Shown here one piece after another: positions 31,501 through 46,812 of a stretch of 64,000 nt of DNA; position 1 is the first letter of the stretch; the number at the start of each line of letters is the position of its first letter. The notes under the pieces were generated by a model. It ran no database searches and was not told the DNA's origin. It saw only the letters and a list, made by a program, of their open reading frames with translations. The stretch comes from Meconema thalassinum (Eukaryota > Arthropoda > Insecta > Orthoptera > Tettigoniidae). Position numbers and translations under genes: made by a program. Location: assembly GCA_946902985.2 (NCBI GenBank), contig OX336388.2, forward strand, positions 1,700,133,978 to 1,700,197,977, written 5' to 3'.

Positions 31501-34500
31501 TATCTCAAGTTACGGTAACTTCGTTAATAATTATGACAAGTAACGGTAACTTCGTTACTAATTATGACAATAAACGGTAACTTCGTTATTAATTATGACA
31601 AGTAACGGTAACTTCGTTGCTAATTATGATATGTAACGGTAACTTCATTACTATCTATGACTAGTAACGGTAACTTCGTTACTATTTATGACAAGTAACG
31701 GAAACTTCATTACTATTTATGATAGGTAACTGTAACTTCATTAAATTACTTCAATTAACGGTAACTTCGTTACTAATTAAGAAAAGCAACGATAACTTCG
31801 TTACTAATTATGACAGGTTACGGTAACTTCGTTACTATTTATGACAAGTAACGGTAACTTCGTTACCAAATATGACAAGTAACGGTAAGTTCATAACTAT
31901 TTATCACAAGTAACGGTAACTCCATTACATATTACGACAACTAACGGTAACATCGTTACTAATTATGACAAGTAACAGTAACTTCATTACTAATTATGAC
32001 ATGTAACGGTAACTTCGTTACTATTTATGACAAGTAACGGTAACTTCTTTACTAATTATGACAAGTAACCGTAACTTCGTTACTATTTATGACAGGTAAC
32101 TGTAACTTCGTTACTAATTATGACAAGTAACGGTAACTTCATTACTATTTATGAGAGGTAATTGTAACTTCGTTACTTATCATGACAAGTAACGGTAACT
32201 TCACTACTAATTATGACAAGTACCAGGAACTTCATTACTCATTATGACAAGTAACAGTAACTTCGTTACTAATTATTACAGGTAATTGTAACTTCGATAA
32301 TAATTATGACAGGTAACTGTAACTTCGATACTAATTATGACAGGTAACTGTAATTTCGATAATAATTATGACAGGTGACGGTAACTTCGTTACTAATTAT
32401 GACAAGTAACGGTAACTTCGATACTAAATATGACAAGTAACAGTAACTTAGTTACTAATTATGACAAGTAACGGTAACATCGATACTAATTATGTCAGGT
32501 AACGGTAACCTCGATACTAATCATGATGGTAACTTCGATAGTATTTATGACAGGTCACTGAAACTTCGATACTAATTATGACAAGAAACGGTAACTTCGA
32601 TACTAATTATGACAGGTAACTGTAACTTCGTTAATAATGATGACAAGTAACGGTAACTTCGATACTAATTATGACAGGTAACGGTAACTTCGATGCTTAT
32701 TATGACAGGTAACTGTAACTTCTTTTCTAATTATGACAAGTAACTGTAAATTCGATACTATGACATGTACCGGTAACTTCGTTACTTATTATGACAGGTA
32801 ACGGTAACTTCGTTACTAATTATGACAGGCAACTGTAACTTCATAACTAATTATGACAAGTGACGGTAACTTCAATACTAATTATGACAAGTAACAGTAA
32901 CTTCGTTACTAATTATGACAAGTAACGGTAACTTCGATACTAATTATGACAGGTAAAGGTAGCTTCGATACTAATTATGACAGGTAACTGTTACTTCGTT
33001 AGTAATTATGAACAAGTACTGTAACATCGATAATAATTATGACAGTTAAGGGTAACTTCGGTATTAATTAAGACAGGTAACTGAAACTTCTTAATTATTA
33101 TGACAAGTAACGGCAACTTCGATACTATTGATGACAGGTAACTTTAACTTCGATACTAATTATGACAGGTAACTGTAACTTCGTTACTAATTATGATAAG
33201 TAACGATAATTTCCATACTTATTATGAGAGGTAACGGTAACTTCTATACCACTTGTGACATGTAACTGTAACTTCGTTACTAATTAGGACAAGTAACTGT
33301 AACATCGATACTAATTATGACAGGTAACTGTAACTTCATTACTAATTATGACAAGTAACGGTAACTTCGATACTATTGTTGACAGGTAACTGTAACTTCG
33401 ATACCAATTATGACAGGTAACGGTAACTTCGATACTTTTTATGACAGGTAACTGTAACTTCGATACTAATTATGACAAATAACGGTATCTTTCTTTACTA
33501 ATTATGACAGGTAACTGTAACTTCGATACTATTTGTGACAGGTAACGGTCACTTCGATACTATTTAAGACAAGTAACGGTAACTTCATTACTAATTATGA
33601 CAAGTAACGGTAACTTCATTACTAATTAAGAGAAGTAACGGTAACTTAATTACTAATTATGACAAGTAACGATAACTTCGTTACCAATTATGACAAGTAA
33701 CGCTAACTCCATTACTATTTATGATAGGTAACTGTAACTTCATTACATTATGACAAGTAACGGTAACTTCGTTATTAATTATGACAAGTAACAGTAACGT
33801 CGTTATTAATTATGACAAGTAACGGTAACTTCAATACTAATTATGACACGTAACGGTAACTTCGTACTAATTATGACAAGAAATGGTTACTTCGTTACTA
33901 ATTATGACAAGTAACGGGAACTTCAATACTAATTATAACAAGTAACGGTAACTTCGTTACTTATTATGACAAGTAACGGTAACTTCGTTAGTAATTATGA
34001 CAAGTAACGGTAACTTCGGTACTAATAATGACAAGTAACGGTAACTTCGTTACTAATTATGACAAATAACGGTAACGTCGTTTCTAATTTTGACAAGTAA
34101 CGGTAATTTCGTTACTAATGATGACAAGTAACGGTAACTTCGTTACTATTTATGACAAGTAACGGTAACTCCGTAACTAATTATGACAAGTAACGATAAC
34201 TTCGTTACTAATTATGACATGTAACGGTAACTTCGTTACTATTTACGGCAAGTAACGGTAACATCGTTACTATTTATGACAGGCAACTGTAACATCGTTA
34301 CTAATTATGACAAGTAACGGTAACTTCGTAACTATTTATGACAAGTAACGGTAACTTCGTTACTAATTATGACAAGTAACGATAACTTCATTTCTAATTA
34401 TGACAATTAACGGTAACTTCATAACTAATTATGAAAAGTAACTGTAACTTCGTTATTAATTAAGACAAGTAACGGTAACTTCATTACTAGATATGACAAT

Positions 34501-37500
34501 TAACGGTAACTTTGTTACTAATTATAACAAGTAAGGGTAGCTTCATTACTAATTATGACAATTAACGGTAACATCGTACAAATTATGACAAGTAACGGTA
34601 ACTTCATTATTAATTAAGACAAGTAACTGTAACTTCGTTACTAATTATGACAAGTAACTGTAACTTCGATACTAATTATGACAGGTAACTGTAACTTCAT
34701 TACTAATTATGACAAGTAACGGTAACTTCGTTACTAATTATGACAAGTAACGGTAACTTCGTTACTAATTGTGACAAGTAACGGTAACTTCGATACTAAT
34801 TATGACAAGTAACTGTTACTTCGTTACCAATTATGACAAGTAACGGTTACGTCTAAACTAATTATGACAGGTAACGGTAATTTCGATACTAATTATGACA
34901 AGTAACTGTAACTTCGATACTGATTATGACAAGTAACGGTAACTTCGATACTAATTACGACAGGTAACGCTAACTTCGATACTAATTATTACAAGTAACT
35001 GCAACTTCCATCCTAATTATGACAGGTAACGGTAACTTCGATACTAATTCTGACAGGTATCTGTAACTTCGATACTAATTATGAGAGGTAATGGTAAATT
35101 CGATTTATAATTATGACAGGTAACGGTTACTTCAATACTAATGATGACAGGTAACGGTAACTTCGTTACTAATTATGACAGGTAACGGTAACTTCGTTAC
35201 TAATTATGACAGGTAACTGTAACTTTATTACTAATTATGACAAGTGACGGTAACTTCGATACTAATTATGACAAGTAACTGTACCATCGTTCCTAATTAT
35301 GACAAGTAACGGTAACTTCGATACTAATTATGACAGGTTAAGGTAACTTCGATATTAATTATGACAGGTAACTGTAACTTCGTTACTAATTATGACAAGG
35401 TACCGTAACATCGATGCTAATTATGACAGTTAACGGTAACTTCGATACTAATTATGACAGGTATCTGTATCTTCATTACTAATTATGACAAGTAACGGTA
35501 ACTTCAATACTATTGATGACAGGTAACTGTAACTTCGATACTAATTATGACAGGTAACTGTAACTTCGTTACTAATTATAACAAGTAACGGTTACTTCGA
35601 TACTAATTATGACAGGTAACGGTAACTTCTATACTAATTATGACAGGTAACTGTAACTTCGTTACTAATTAGGACAAGTAACTGTAACTTCGATATTAAT
35701 TATGACAGGTAACGTAACTTCGTTGCCAATTATCACAGGTAACGGTAACTTCGATACTTTTTATGACAGGTAACTGTAACTTCGATACTAATTATGACAG
35801 GTAACGGTAACTTCTATACTAATTATGACAGGTAACTGTATCTTCGTTACTAATTAGGACAAGTAACTGTAACTTCGATATTAATTATGACAAGTAACGG
35901 AAACTTCATTACTAATTATGACAAGTAACGGTAACTTCAATACTATTTATTACAGGCAACGGTAACTTCGGTACTAATTATGACCAGTAACGGTGACTTC
36001 ATTACTAATTACGACTAGTAACGGTAATTTCGTTACTAATTAGGACAAGTTATGGTAACTTCGTTACTAATTATGACAACTAACGGTAACTTTGTTACTA
36101 ATTATGACAAGTAACTGTATCTTCATTACTAATTATGACAAGTAACGGTAACTACGTTACTTATTATGAGAAGTAACGATCACTTCATTACTATTTATGA
36201 CAGGTAACTGTAACTTCATTACTAATTATGACAAGTAACGGTAACGTCGTTACTAATTATGACAAGTTACAGTCACTTCATGACTAATTATGACATGTAA
36301 CGGTAACGTCGTTACTATTTATGACAGGTAACGGTAACTTCATTACTAATTATGACAAGTAACGATAACATCGTTACTAATTATGACAAGTAACGGTAAC
36401 GCCATTACTAATTACGATAAGTAACGGTTACTTCTTACCTAATTATGACAAGTAACAGTAACTTCGTTACTAATTATGACAAGTAACGGTAACATCATTA
36501 CTATTTATGATAGGTAACTGTAACTTCATTACATTATGACAAGTAACGGTAACTTCGGTACTAATTATGGCTAGCAACGGTAACTTCGTTACTATTTATG
36601 ACAAGTAACGGTAACTTCGTTACTAATTTGACAAGTAACGGTAACTTCATTACTAATTATGACAAGTAACGGTAACTTCTTTACTAATTATGACAAGTAA
36701 CGGTAACTACGTTACTAATTAAGACAAGTAACGGTAACTTCGTTACTAATTATGACAAGTAACCGTAACATCGTTATTAATTATGACAAGTAACGGTAAC
36801 GTCATTACTAATTACGACAAGTAACGGTGACTTCTTTCCTAATTACGACGAGTTTCGGTAACTTCGTTACTAATTAAGACAAGTAACAGTAACTTCGTTA
36901 CCAAATATGACAAGTAACGGTAACGTCATTACTATTTAACACAAGTAACGGTAACTTCATTACATATTACGACAACTAACGGTAACTTCGTTACTTATTA
37001 TGACAAGAAACAGAAACTTCATTACTAATTATGATATGTAACGGTAACTTCGTTACTATTTATAACAAGTAACGGTAACTTCTTTACTAAATATGACAAG
37101 TAACCGTAACATCGTTATTAATTATGACAAGTAACGGTAACGTCATTACTAATTACGACAAGTAACGGTTTTTTCTTTCCTAATTACGACGAGTTTCGGT
37201 AACTTCGTTACTAATTATGACAAGTAACGGTATCTTCATTACTATTTATGATAGGTAACTGTAACTTCATTACATTAAGACAAGTAACGGTAACTTCGTT
37301 ACTAATCATGACTAGCAACGGTAACTTCGTTACTATTTATGACAAGTAACGGTAACTTCTTTACTAATTATGACAAGTAACGGTAACTTCGTTACTACTT
37401 ATGACAATTAACGGTAACTTCGTTACTAATTATGACAAGTAACCGTAACTTCGTTACTTATTACGACAAGTAACGTTAAGTTCAATACTAATTATGACAA

Positions 37501-39800
37501 GTAACGTTAACTTCGTTACTAATTACGACAAGTAACGGTAACTTCATTACTATTTATGACAAGTAACGTTAACTTGGTTACTGATTATGACAAGTAACGG
37601 TAACTTCATTACTAATTATTACAAGTAACGGTAACTTCGTTACTAATTATGGCAAGTTACGGTAACTTCATTACTTATTATGACCAGTAACGGTAACTTC
37701 GTTACTAATTATGACAATTAACGGTAAATTCGTTACTAATTAAGACAAGTAACGGAAACTTCGTTACTAATTATGACAAGTAACGGTATCTTCATTACTA
37801 ATTATGACAAGTAACGGTAACTTCGTTACTAATTATGACAAGTTACGGTAATTTCTTCACTAATTCTGACAAGTTACGGTCACTTCATTACTAATTATGA
37901 TAAGTAACGGTAACTTCGTTACAAATTATGACAAGTAACGGTTACTTCGTTACTATTTATGGCAAGTAACGATAACTTCGTTACTACTTACGACAGGTAA
38001 CTATAACATCGTTACAAATTATGACAAATAACGGTAACTTCGTTAATAATTATGACAAGTAACGGTAACTTCGCTACTAATTATGACAGGTAACTGTAAC
38101 TTCCTTACTAATTATGACAAGTAACTTGAAGTTCGTTACTAATTATGACAAGTAACGGTAACTTCATTACTAATTATGACAAGTAACGGTAACTTAATTA
38201 CTAATTACGAAAAGTAACGGTTACTTCGTTACTAATTATGCCCAGTAACGGTTACTTCATTACTAATTAAGACAAGTAACGGTAACTTCGTTACTAATTA
38301 TGACAATTAACGGTAACTTCGTTACTAATTAAGACAAGTAACGGAAACTTCGTTACAAATTATGACAAGCAACGGTATCCTCATTACTAATTATGACAAG
38401 TAACGGTAACTTCGTTACTAATTATGACAAGTTACGGTAATTTCTTCACTAATTTTGACAAGTTACGGTAACTTCATTACTAATTATGATAAGTAACGGT
38501 AACTTCGTTACTAATTATGACAAGTAACGGTTACTTCGTTACTATTTATGGCAAGTAACGGTAACTTCGTTACTACTTATGACAGGTAACTGTAACATCG
38601 TTACTAATTATGACAAATAACGGTAACTTCGTTAATCATTATGACAAGTAACGGTAACTTCGCTACTAATTATAACAAGTTACTGTAACGTCGTTATAAA
38701 TTATGACAAGTAACGGTAACTTCGTTACTAATTAAGACACGTAACGGTAACTTCATTACTATTTATGACAAGTAACGTTAACTTGATTACTGATTATGAC
38801 AAGTAACGGTAACTTCATTACACATTATTACAAGTAACGGTAACTTAGTTACTAATTATGGCAAGTTACGGTAACTTCATTACTTATTATGACCAGTAAC
38901 GGTAACTTCGTTACTAATTATGACAAGTAACGTTAACATCATTACTATTTATGACAGGTAACTGTACCTTCATTAATAATTATGACAAGTAACGGTAACG
39001 TCGTTACTAACTATGATAAGTAACGGTAAGATCGTTACTAATTATGACAAGTAACAGTAACTTCATTACTAATTATGACAAGTAACGGTAACTTCGATAC
39101 TAATTATGACAAATAACGGTACCTTCATTTCTAATTATGACATCTAATGGTAACATTGTTACTAATTATGACAAGTAACGGTAACTTCATTACTAATTAT
39201 GAGAAGTAACGGTAACTTCGTTAATAATTATGACAAGTAACGGAAACTTCGTTACTACTTATGACAAGTAACCGTAACTTCGTTACTAATTATGGCAAGT
39301 GACGGTAACTTCGTTACTAATTATGAAAAGTAACGGTAACGTGGTTTCTAATTATGACAAGTTACGGTAACTTCGTTACTAATTATGACAAGTAACGGTA
39401 ACTTCGATACTAATTATGACAAGTAACTGTTACTTCGTTACCAATTATGACAAGTAACGGTTACGTCAAAACTAATTATGACAGGTAACGGTAACTTCGA
39501 TACTAATTATGACAAGTAACTGTAACTTTGATACTGATTATGACAAGTAACGGTAACTTCGATACTAATTACGACAGGTAACGCTAACTTCGATACTAAT
39601 TATTACAAGTAACTGCAACTTCGATCCTAATTATGACAGGTAACGGTAACTTCGATACTAATTCTGACAGGTATCTGTAACTTCGATACTAATTATGAGA
39701 GGCAATGGTAAATTCGATTTATAATTATGACAGGTAACGGTTACTTCAATACTAATTATGACAGGTAACGGTAACTTCGTTACTTATTATGACAGGTAAC
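28600..39800 (+). repeat. ~14-kb satellite superblock, copy 2
   Basis: This is the partner of the block at 14.88-27.75 kb. Compared with copy 1 it lacks five units near 29.1 kb (155 bp). It has two extra units near 30.77 kb and about ten extra units at 31.54-31.86 kb. It lacks the 2.08-kb tandem duplication of copy 1. After 39.36 kb it aligns with 27.28 kb onward, at an offset of about 12082. Confidence 0.85.
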
Positions 39801-39849
39801 TGTAACTTCGTAACTAATTATGACAGGTAACTGTAACTTCATTACTAAT

Positions 39850-41300
39850 TATGACAAGTAACGGTAACTTCGATACTAATTATGACAAGTAACTGTACCA
39901 TCGTTACTAATTATGACAAGTAACGGTAACTTCGATACTAATTATGACAGGTTAAGGTAACTTCGATACTAATTATGACAGGTAACTGTAACTTCGTTAC
40001 TAATTATGACAAGGTACCGTAACATCGATGCTAATTATGACAGTTAACGGTAACTTCGATACTAATTATGACAGGTAACTGTATCTTCATTACTAATTAT
40101 GACAAGTAACGGTAACTTCAATACTATTGATGACAGGTAACTGTAACTTCGATACTAATTATGACAGGTAACTGTAACTTCGTTACTAATTATAACAAGT
40201 AACGGTTACTTCGATACTAATTATGACAGGTAACGGTAACTTCTATACTAATTATGACAGGTAACTGTAACTTCGTTACTAATTAGGACAAGTAACTGTA
40301 ACTTCGATATTAATTATGACAGGTAAGGTAACTTCGTTACCAATTATGACAGCTAACGGTAACTTCTATACTAATTATGACAGGTAACTGTATCTTCGTT
40401 ACTAATTAGGACAAGTAACTGTAATTTCGATATTAATTATGACAAGTAACGGAAACTTCATTACTAATTATGACAAGTAACGGTAACTTCAATACTATTT
40501 ATTACAGGCAACGGTAACTTCGGTACTAATTATGACCAGTAACGGTAACTTCATTACTAATTACGACTAGTAACGGTAATTTCGTTACTAATTAGGACAC
40601 GTTATGGTAACTTCGTTACTATTTATGAAAACTAATGGTAACTTTGTTACTAATTATGACAAGTAACTGTATCTTCATTACTAATTATGACAAGTAACGG
40701 TAACTTCGTTACTTATTATGAGAAGTAACGGTCACTTCATTACTATTTATGACAGGTAACTGTAACTTCATTACTAATTATGACAAGTAACGGTAACGTC
40801 GTTACTAATTATGTCATGTTACAGTCACTTCATTACTAATTATGACATGTAACGGTAACGTCGTTACTATTTATGACAGGTAACGGTAACTTCATTACTA
40901 ATTATGACAAGTAACGATAACATCGTTACTAATTATGACAAGTAACGGTAACGCCATTACTAATTGCGACAAGTAACGGTAACTTCTTTACTAATTATGA
41001 CAAGTAACAGTAACTTCGTTACTAATTATGACAAGTAACGGTAACATCATTACTATTTGTGATAGGTAACTGTAACTTCATTACATTATGACAAGTAACG
41101 GTAACTTCGGTACTAATTATGGCTAGCAACGGTAACTTCGTTACTATTTATGACAAGTAACGGTAACTTCGTTACTAATTATGACAAGTAACGGTAACAT
41201 CATTACTAATTATGACAAGTAACGGTAACTTCTTTACTAATTTTGACAAGTAACGGTAACTACGATACTAATTAAGACAAGTAACGGTAACTTCGTTACT
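39850..41300 (+). repeat. third copy of a satellite segment also at 21.1-22.5 and 35.2-36.7 kb
   Basis: The strings GTACCATCGTT, TTATGGCTAGC and CAATACTATTTATTACAGGC occur in the same order in all three places. The offset from the 35-kb copy is 4614 at 39895 and 4552 at 41121. The 62-bp difference is a two-unit deletion near 40.34 kb. A more diverged fourth version appears to run from about 42.9 to 45.6 kb. Confidence 0.75.
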
Positions 41301-44300
41301 AATTATGACAAGTAACCGTAACTTCGTTACTAATTATGACTCGTAACGTTAACTTCAATACTAAATATGACAAGTTAAGGTAACTTTGTTACTAACTATG
41401 ACAAGTAACGGTAACTTCGCTACTAATTATGACAAGTAACGGTAACGCCGTTACTAATTATGACAGGTAACTGTAACTTCGTTTCGAATTATGACAAGTA
41501 GCAGCAACTTCATTACTAATTACCACAAGTAACGGTGACTTCGTTAGTAATTATGACAGGTAGCTGTAACTTCGTTACTAATTATGACAAGTAACGGTAA
41601 CTTCATTACTAATTATGTCAAGTAACGGTTACGTCATTACTAATTATGAAAAGTAACGGTAACTTCGTTACTAATTATGACAATTAACGGTAACTTCGCT
41701 ACTAATTAAGACAAGTAACGGAAACTTCGTTACTAATTATAGCAAGTAACGGAATCTTCATTACTAATTATGACAAGTAACGGTAACATCGTTACTAATT
41801 ATGACAAGTTACGGTCATTCCTTTACTAATTATGACAAGTTACGGTAACTTCATTACTAATTATGATAAGTAACGGTAACTTCGTTACTAATTACGATAA
41901 GTAACGGTAACTTCGTTACTATTTATGGCAAGTAACGGTAACTTCGTGACTACTTATGACAGGTAACTGTAACATCGTTACTAATTATGACAAGTAACGG
42001 TAACTTCATTACTAATTATGACAATTAACGGTAACTTCGTTACTAATTTTGACAAGTAACGGTATCTTCGTTACTAATTATGACAAGTTACGGTAACTTC
42101 CTTACTTATTAGGACCAGAAACGGTAACTTCGATACTAATTTGTGACAAGTAACGGTAACTTCATTACTATTTATGACAGGTAATTCTAACTTCATTAAT
42201 AATTATGACAAGTAACGATACCGTCGTTACTAATTATGAGAAGTAACGGTAAGTTCGTTACTAATTATGACAAGAAACAGTAACTTCATTACTAATTATA
42301 ACAAGTAACGGTAACTTCGTTCCTAATTATGACAAGTAGCGGTACCTTCATTAGTAATTATCACAAGTAACGGTAACCTTGTTACTAATTATGACAAGTA
42401 ACGGTAACTTCATTACTAATTATGAGAAGGTACGGTAACTTCGTTACTAATTATGACAAGTAACGGTAATTTCGTTACTAATTATGACAAGTTAAGGTAA
42501 CTTCATTACTATTTATGATAGGTAACTGTAACTTCATTATATTATGACAAGTAGCGGTAACATCGATACTAATTATGACAAACAACGGTAACTTCGTTAC
42601 TAATTATGACAAGTAACGGTAACTTCGTTACTAATTAGGACAAATAACGGTAACTTCATTACTAATTATGACAAGTAATGGTAACTTCGAACTAATTATG
42701 ACAAATAACGGTTATTTCGTCACTAATTATGACAAGTAACGGTTACGTCGATACTAATTATGGCAGGTAACGGTAACTTCGATACTAATTATGATAGGTA
42801 ACTATAACTTCGTTACTAAATATGACAAGGTACTGTAACATCGATACAAATTTTGTCAAGTAACGGTAACTTCGATACTAATTATGACAAGTAACTGTAA
42901 CTTCGATACTAATTATGACAAGTAACGGTAACTTCGATACTAATTACGACAGGTAACGGTAACTTCGATACTAATTATTACAAGTAACTGCAACTTCGAT
43001 CCTAATTATGACTGGTAACGGTAACTTCGATACTAATTATGACAGGTAACAGTAACTTCGATACTAATTATGAGAGGTATCGGTAAATTCGATTTATAAT
43101 TATGACAGGTAACGGTAATTTCGATACTAATTATGACAGGTAACGGTAACTTCGTTACTAATTATGACAGGTAACGGTAACTTCGTAACTAATTATGACA
43201 GGTAACTGTAACTTCATTACTAATTATGACAAGTAACGGCAACTTCGATACTAATTATGACGAGTAACTGTAACTTCGTTACTAATTATAACAATTTACG
43301 GTAACTTCGATACTAATTATGAGAGGTTAAGGTAATTTCGATACTAATTATGACAGGTAACTGTAACTTCTTTACTAATTATGGCAAGGTACCGTAACAT
43401 CGATACTAATTATGACAGTTAACGGTAACTTCGATACTAATTATGACAGGTAACTGTAACTTCATTACTAATTATGACAAGTAACGGTAACTTCGATACT
43501 ATTGATGAAAGGTAACTGTAACTTCGATACTAATTATAACAGGTAACTGTAACTTCCTTACTAATTATGACAAGTAACGGTTACTTCGATACTAATTATG
43601 ACAGGTAACGGAAACTTCTATACTAATTATGACAGGTAACTGTAACTTCGTTACTAAATAGGACAAGTAACTGTAACTTCGATATTAATTATGACAGGTA
43701 ACGGTAACTTCGTTACCAATTATGACAGGTAACGGTAACTTCGATACTTTTATGACAGGTTACAGTAACTTCGATACTAATTATGACAAATAACGGTATC
43801 TTTGTTACTAATTATGACAGGTAACTGTAACTTCGATACTATTTATGACAGGTAACGGTAACTTCGATACTATTTAAGACAAGTAACGGTAACTTTATTA
43901 CTAATTATGACAAGTAACGGTAACTTCACTACTAATTATGACAAGTTACGGTAACTTCATTACTATTTATTACCGGCAACGGTAACTTCGGTACTAATTA
44001 TGACCAGTAACGGTAACTTCATTACTAATTACGACTAGTAACGGTAACTTCGTTACTAATTATGACAAGTTATGGTAACTTCGTTACTAATTATGTCAAG
44101 TAACGGTAACTTCGTAAGTAATTATGACAAGTAACTGTATCTTCATTACTAATTATGACAAGTTACGGTAACTTCGTTACTAATTTTGAGAAGTAATGGT
44201 AACTTCTTTACTAATTATGACAAGTAACGGTAATTACATTACTAATTATGACAAGTAACGGGAACTTCGTTACTAATTATGACAAGTAACGGTAACTTCG

Positions 44301-46812
44301 TTACTATTTATGGCAAGTAACGGTTACTTCGTTACTATTTATGACAGGCAACTGTAACATCGTTACTAATTATGACAAGTAACGGTAACTTCATTACTAT
44401 TTATGATAGGTAACTGTAACTTCATTACATTATGTCATGTAACGGTAACTTCGTTACTAATTATGACATGTAACGGTAACTTCGTTACTAATTATGACAA
44501 GTAACGGTAACTTCGTTACTAATTATGAGAAGTTACGGTAACTTCATTACATATTACGACAAGTAACGGTAACTTCGTTACTAATTATAAGAAGTTACGG
44601 TAACTTCATTACTATTTATGACAGGTTACTGTAACTTCATTACTAATTATGACAAGTAACGGTAACGTCGTTACTAATTATGACAAGTAACAGTAACTTC
44701 ATTACTAATTATGACATGTAACGGTAACTTCGTTACTATTTATGACAGGTAACGGTAACTTCATTACTAATTATGACAAGTAACGATAACATCATTACTA
44801 ATTATGGCAAGTAACGGTAACGTCATTACTAATTACGACAAGTAAAGGTAACTTCTTTACTAATTATGACAAGTAACAGTAACTTCGTTACTAATTATAA
44901 CAAGTAATGGTAACATCATTACTATTTATGATAAGTAACTGTAACTTCATCACATTATGACAAGTAACGGTAACTTCTGTACTAATTATGACTAGCAACG
45001 GTAACTTTGTTACTAATTATGACAAGTAACGGTAATTTCGTTACTAATTATGACAAGTAACGGTAACTTCATGACTAATTATGACAAGTAACGGTAACTT
45101 CTTTTCTAATTATGACAAGTAACGGTGACTTCATTACTAATTAAGACAAGTAACGGTAACTTCGTTACTAATTATGACAAGTAACCGTAACTTCGTTACT
45201 AATTATGACTCGTAACGTTAACTTCAATACTTATTATGACCAGTAAAGGTAACTTCGTTACTAACTATGACAAGTAACGGTAACTTCACTACTAATTATG
45301 ACACGTAACGGTAACGTCGTTACCAATTATGACACGTAACTGTAACTTCGTTTCTAATTATGACAAGTAGCAGTAACTTCATTGATAATTATGACAAGTA
45401 ACGGTGACTTCGTTACTAATTATGACAGGTAGCTGTAACTTCGTTACTAATTATGACCTGTAAATGTAAGTTCGTTACTATTTATGACAAGTAACGGTAA
45501 CTTCATTACTAATTATGACAAGTAACGGTAACTTCTTTACTAATTATGACAAGTAACGGTAACATCATTACTATTTATGATAGGTAACTGTAACTTCATC
45601 ACATTATGACAAGTAACGGTAACTTCCGTACTAATTATGACTAGCAACGGTAACTTCATTGATAATTATGACAAGTAACGGTAACTTCGTTACTAATTAT
45701 GACGATTAACGGTAACTTCATTACTAATTAAGACAAGTAACGGAAACTTCGTTACTAATTATGACAAGTAACGGAATCTTCATTACTAATTACGACACGT
45801 AACGGTAACTTCGTTACTAATTAGACAAGTAACGGTAACTTCATTACTATTTATGACAGGTAACTGTAACTTCATTAATAATTATGACAAGTAACGGTAA
45901 CGTCGTTACTAATTATGAGAAGTAACGGTAAGTTCGTTACTAATTATGACAAGTAACAGTAACTTCATTACTAATTATGACAAGTAACGGTAACTTCGTT
46001 ACTAATTATGACAAGTAACGGTACCTTCATTACTAATTATGACAAGTAACGGCAACTTCGTTACTAATTATGACAAGTAACGGTAATTTCGTTACTAATT
46101 ATGACAAGTAACGGTAACTTCATTACTATTTATGATGGGTAACTGTAACTTCATTACATTATGACAAATAACGGTAACTTCGATACTAATTATGACAAGC
46201 AACGGTAACTTCCTTACTAATTATGACAAGTAACGGTAACTTCGTTACTAATTATGACAACTAACGGTAACTTCATTACTAATTATGACAAGTATCGGTA
46301 ACTTCGCACTAATTATGACAAGTAACGGTTATTTCGTTATTAATTATGACAAGTAACGGTAACTTCGTTACTAATTATAACAAGTAACGGTAACTTCGTT
46401 ACTAATTATGACAAGGAACAGTAACTTCGTTACTAACTATGACAAGTAACCGTAACTTCGTTACTAATTATGACAAGTAACGGTAACTTCATTACTAATT
46501 ATAACAAGTAACGGTAACTTCGTTACATATTATGACAAGTAACGGTAACTACATTACTAATTACGACAAGTAACGGTAACTTCGTTAGTATATATGACAA
46601 GTAACGGTAACTTCGTTACTCATTATGACAAGTAAAAGTAACTTCGTAACTATTAATGACAAGTAACGGTAACTTTGTTACTAATTATTGCAAGTAACGG
46701 TAACGTCGTTTTTATAATTATGATAAGTAACGGTAACTTCGTTACTAATTATGAAAAGTAACGGTAACTTCGTTACTATTTATGACAAGTAACGGTAACT
46801 TCGTAACTAATT

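Larger units (their letters stand above)
1..46812 (+). repeat. 31-bp satellite array, main block
   Basis: This is an uninterrupted head-to-tail tandem array. The commonest unit divides exactly into CGTTACT, AATTATGACA, AGTAACG and GTAACTT (7+10+7+7 = 31 bp). All units lie in one orientation; no inverted block was seen. A second abundant class has CGATACT, AGGTAAC and CTGTAAC in the matching places. Other frequent variants are TTCATTAC, TATTTATG, AACAGTAAC and AAGTTACGG. Because 31 is not a multiple of three and each unit contains TAA, every frame is stopped repeatedly, so the array is non-coding. Duplicated sub-blocks are listed separately. A centromeric, pericentromeric or other heterochromatic location is plausible but cannot be shown from sequence. 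Confidence 0.98.
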
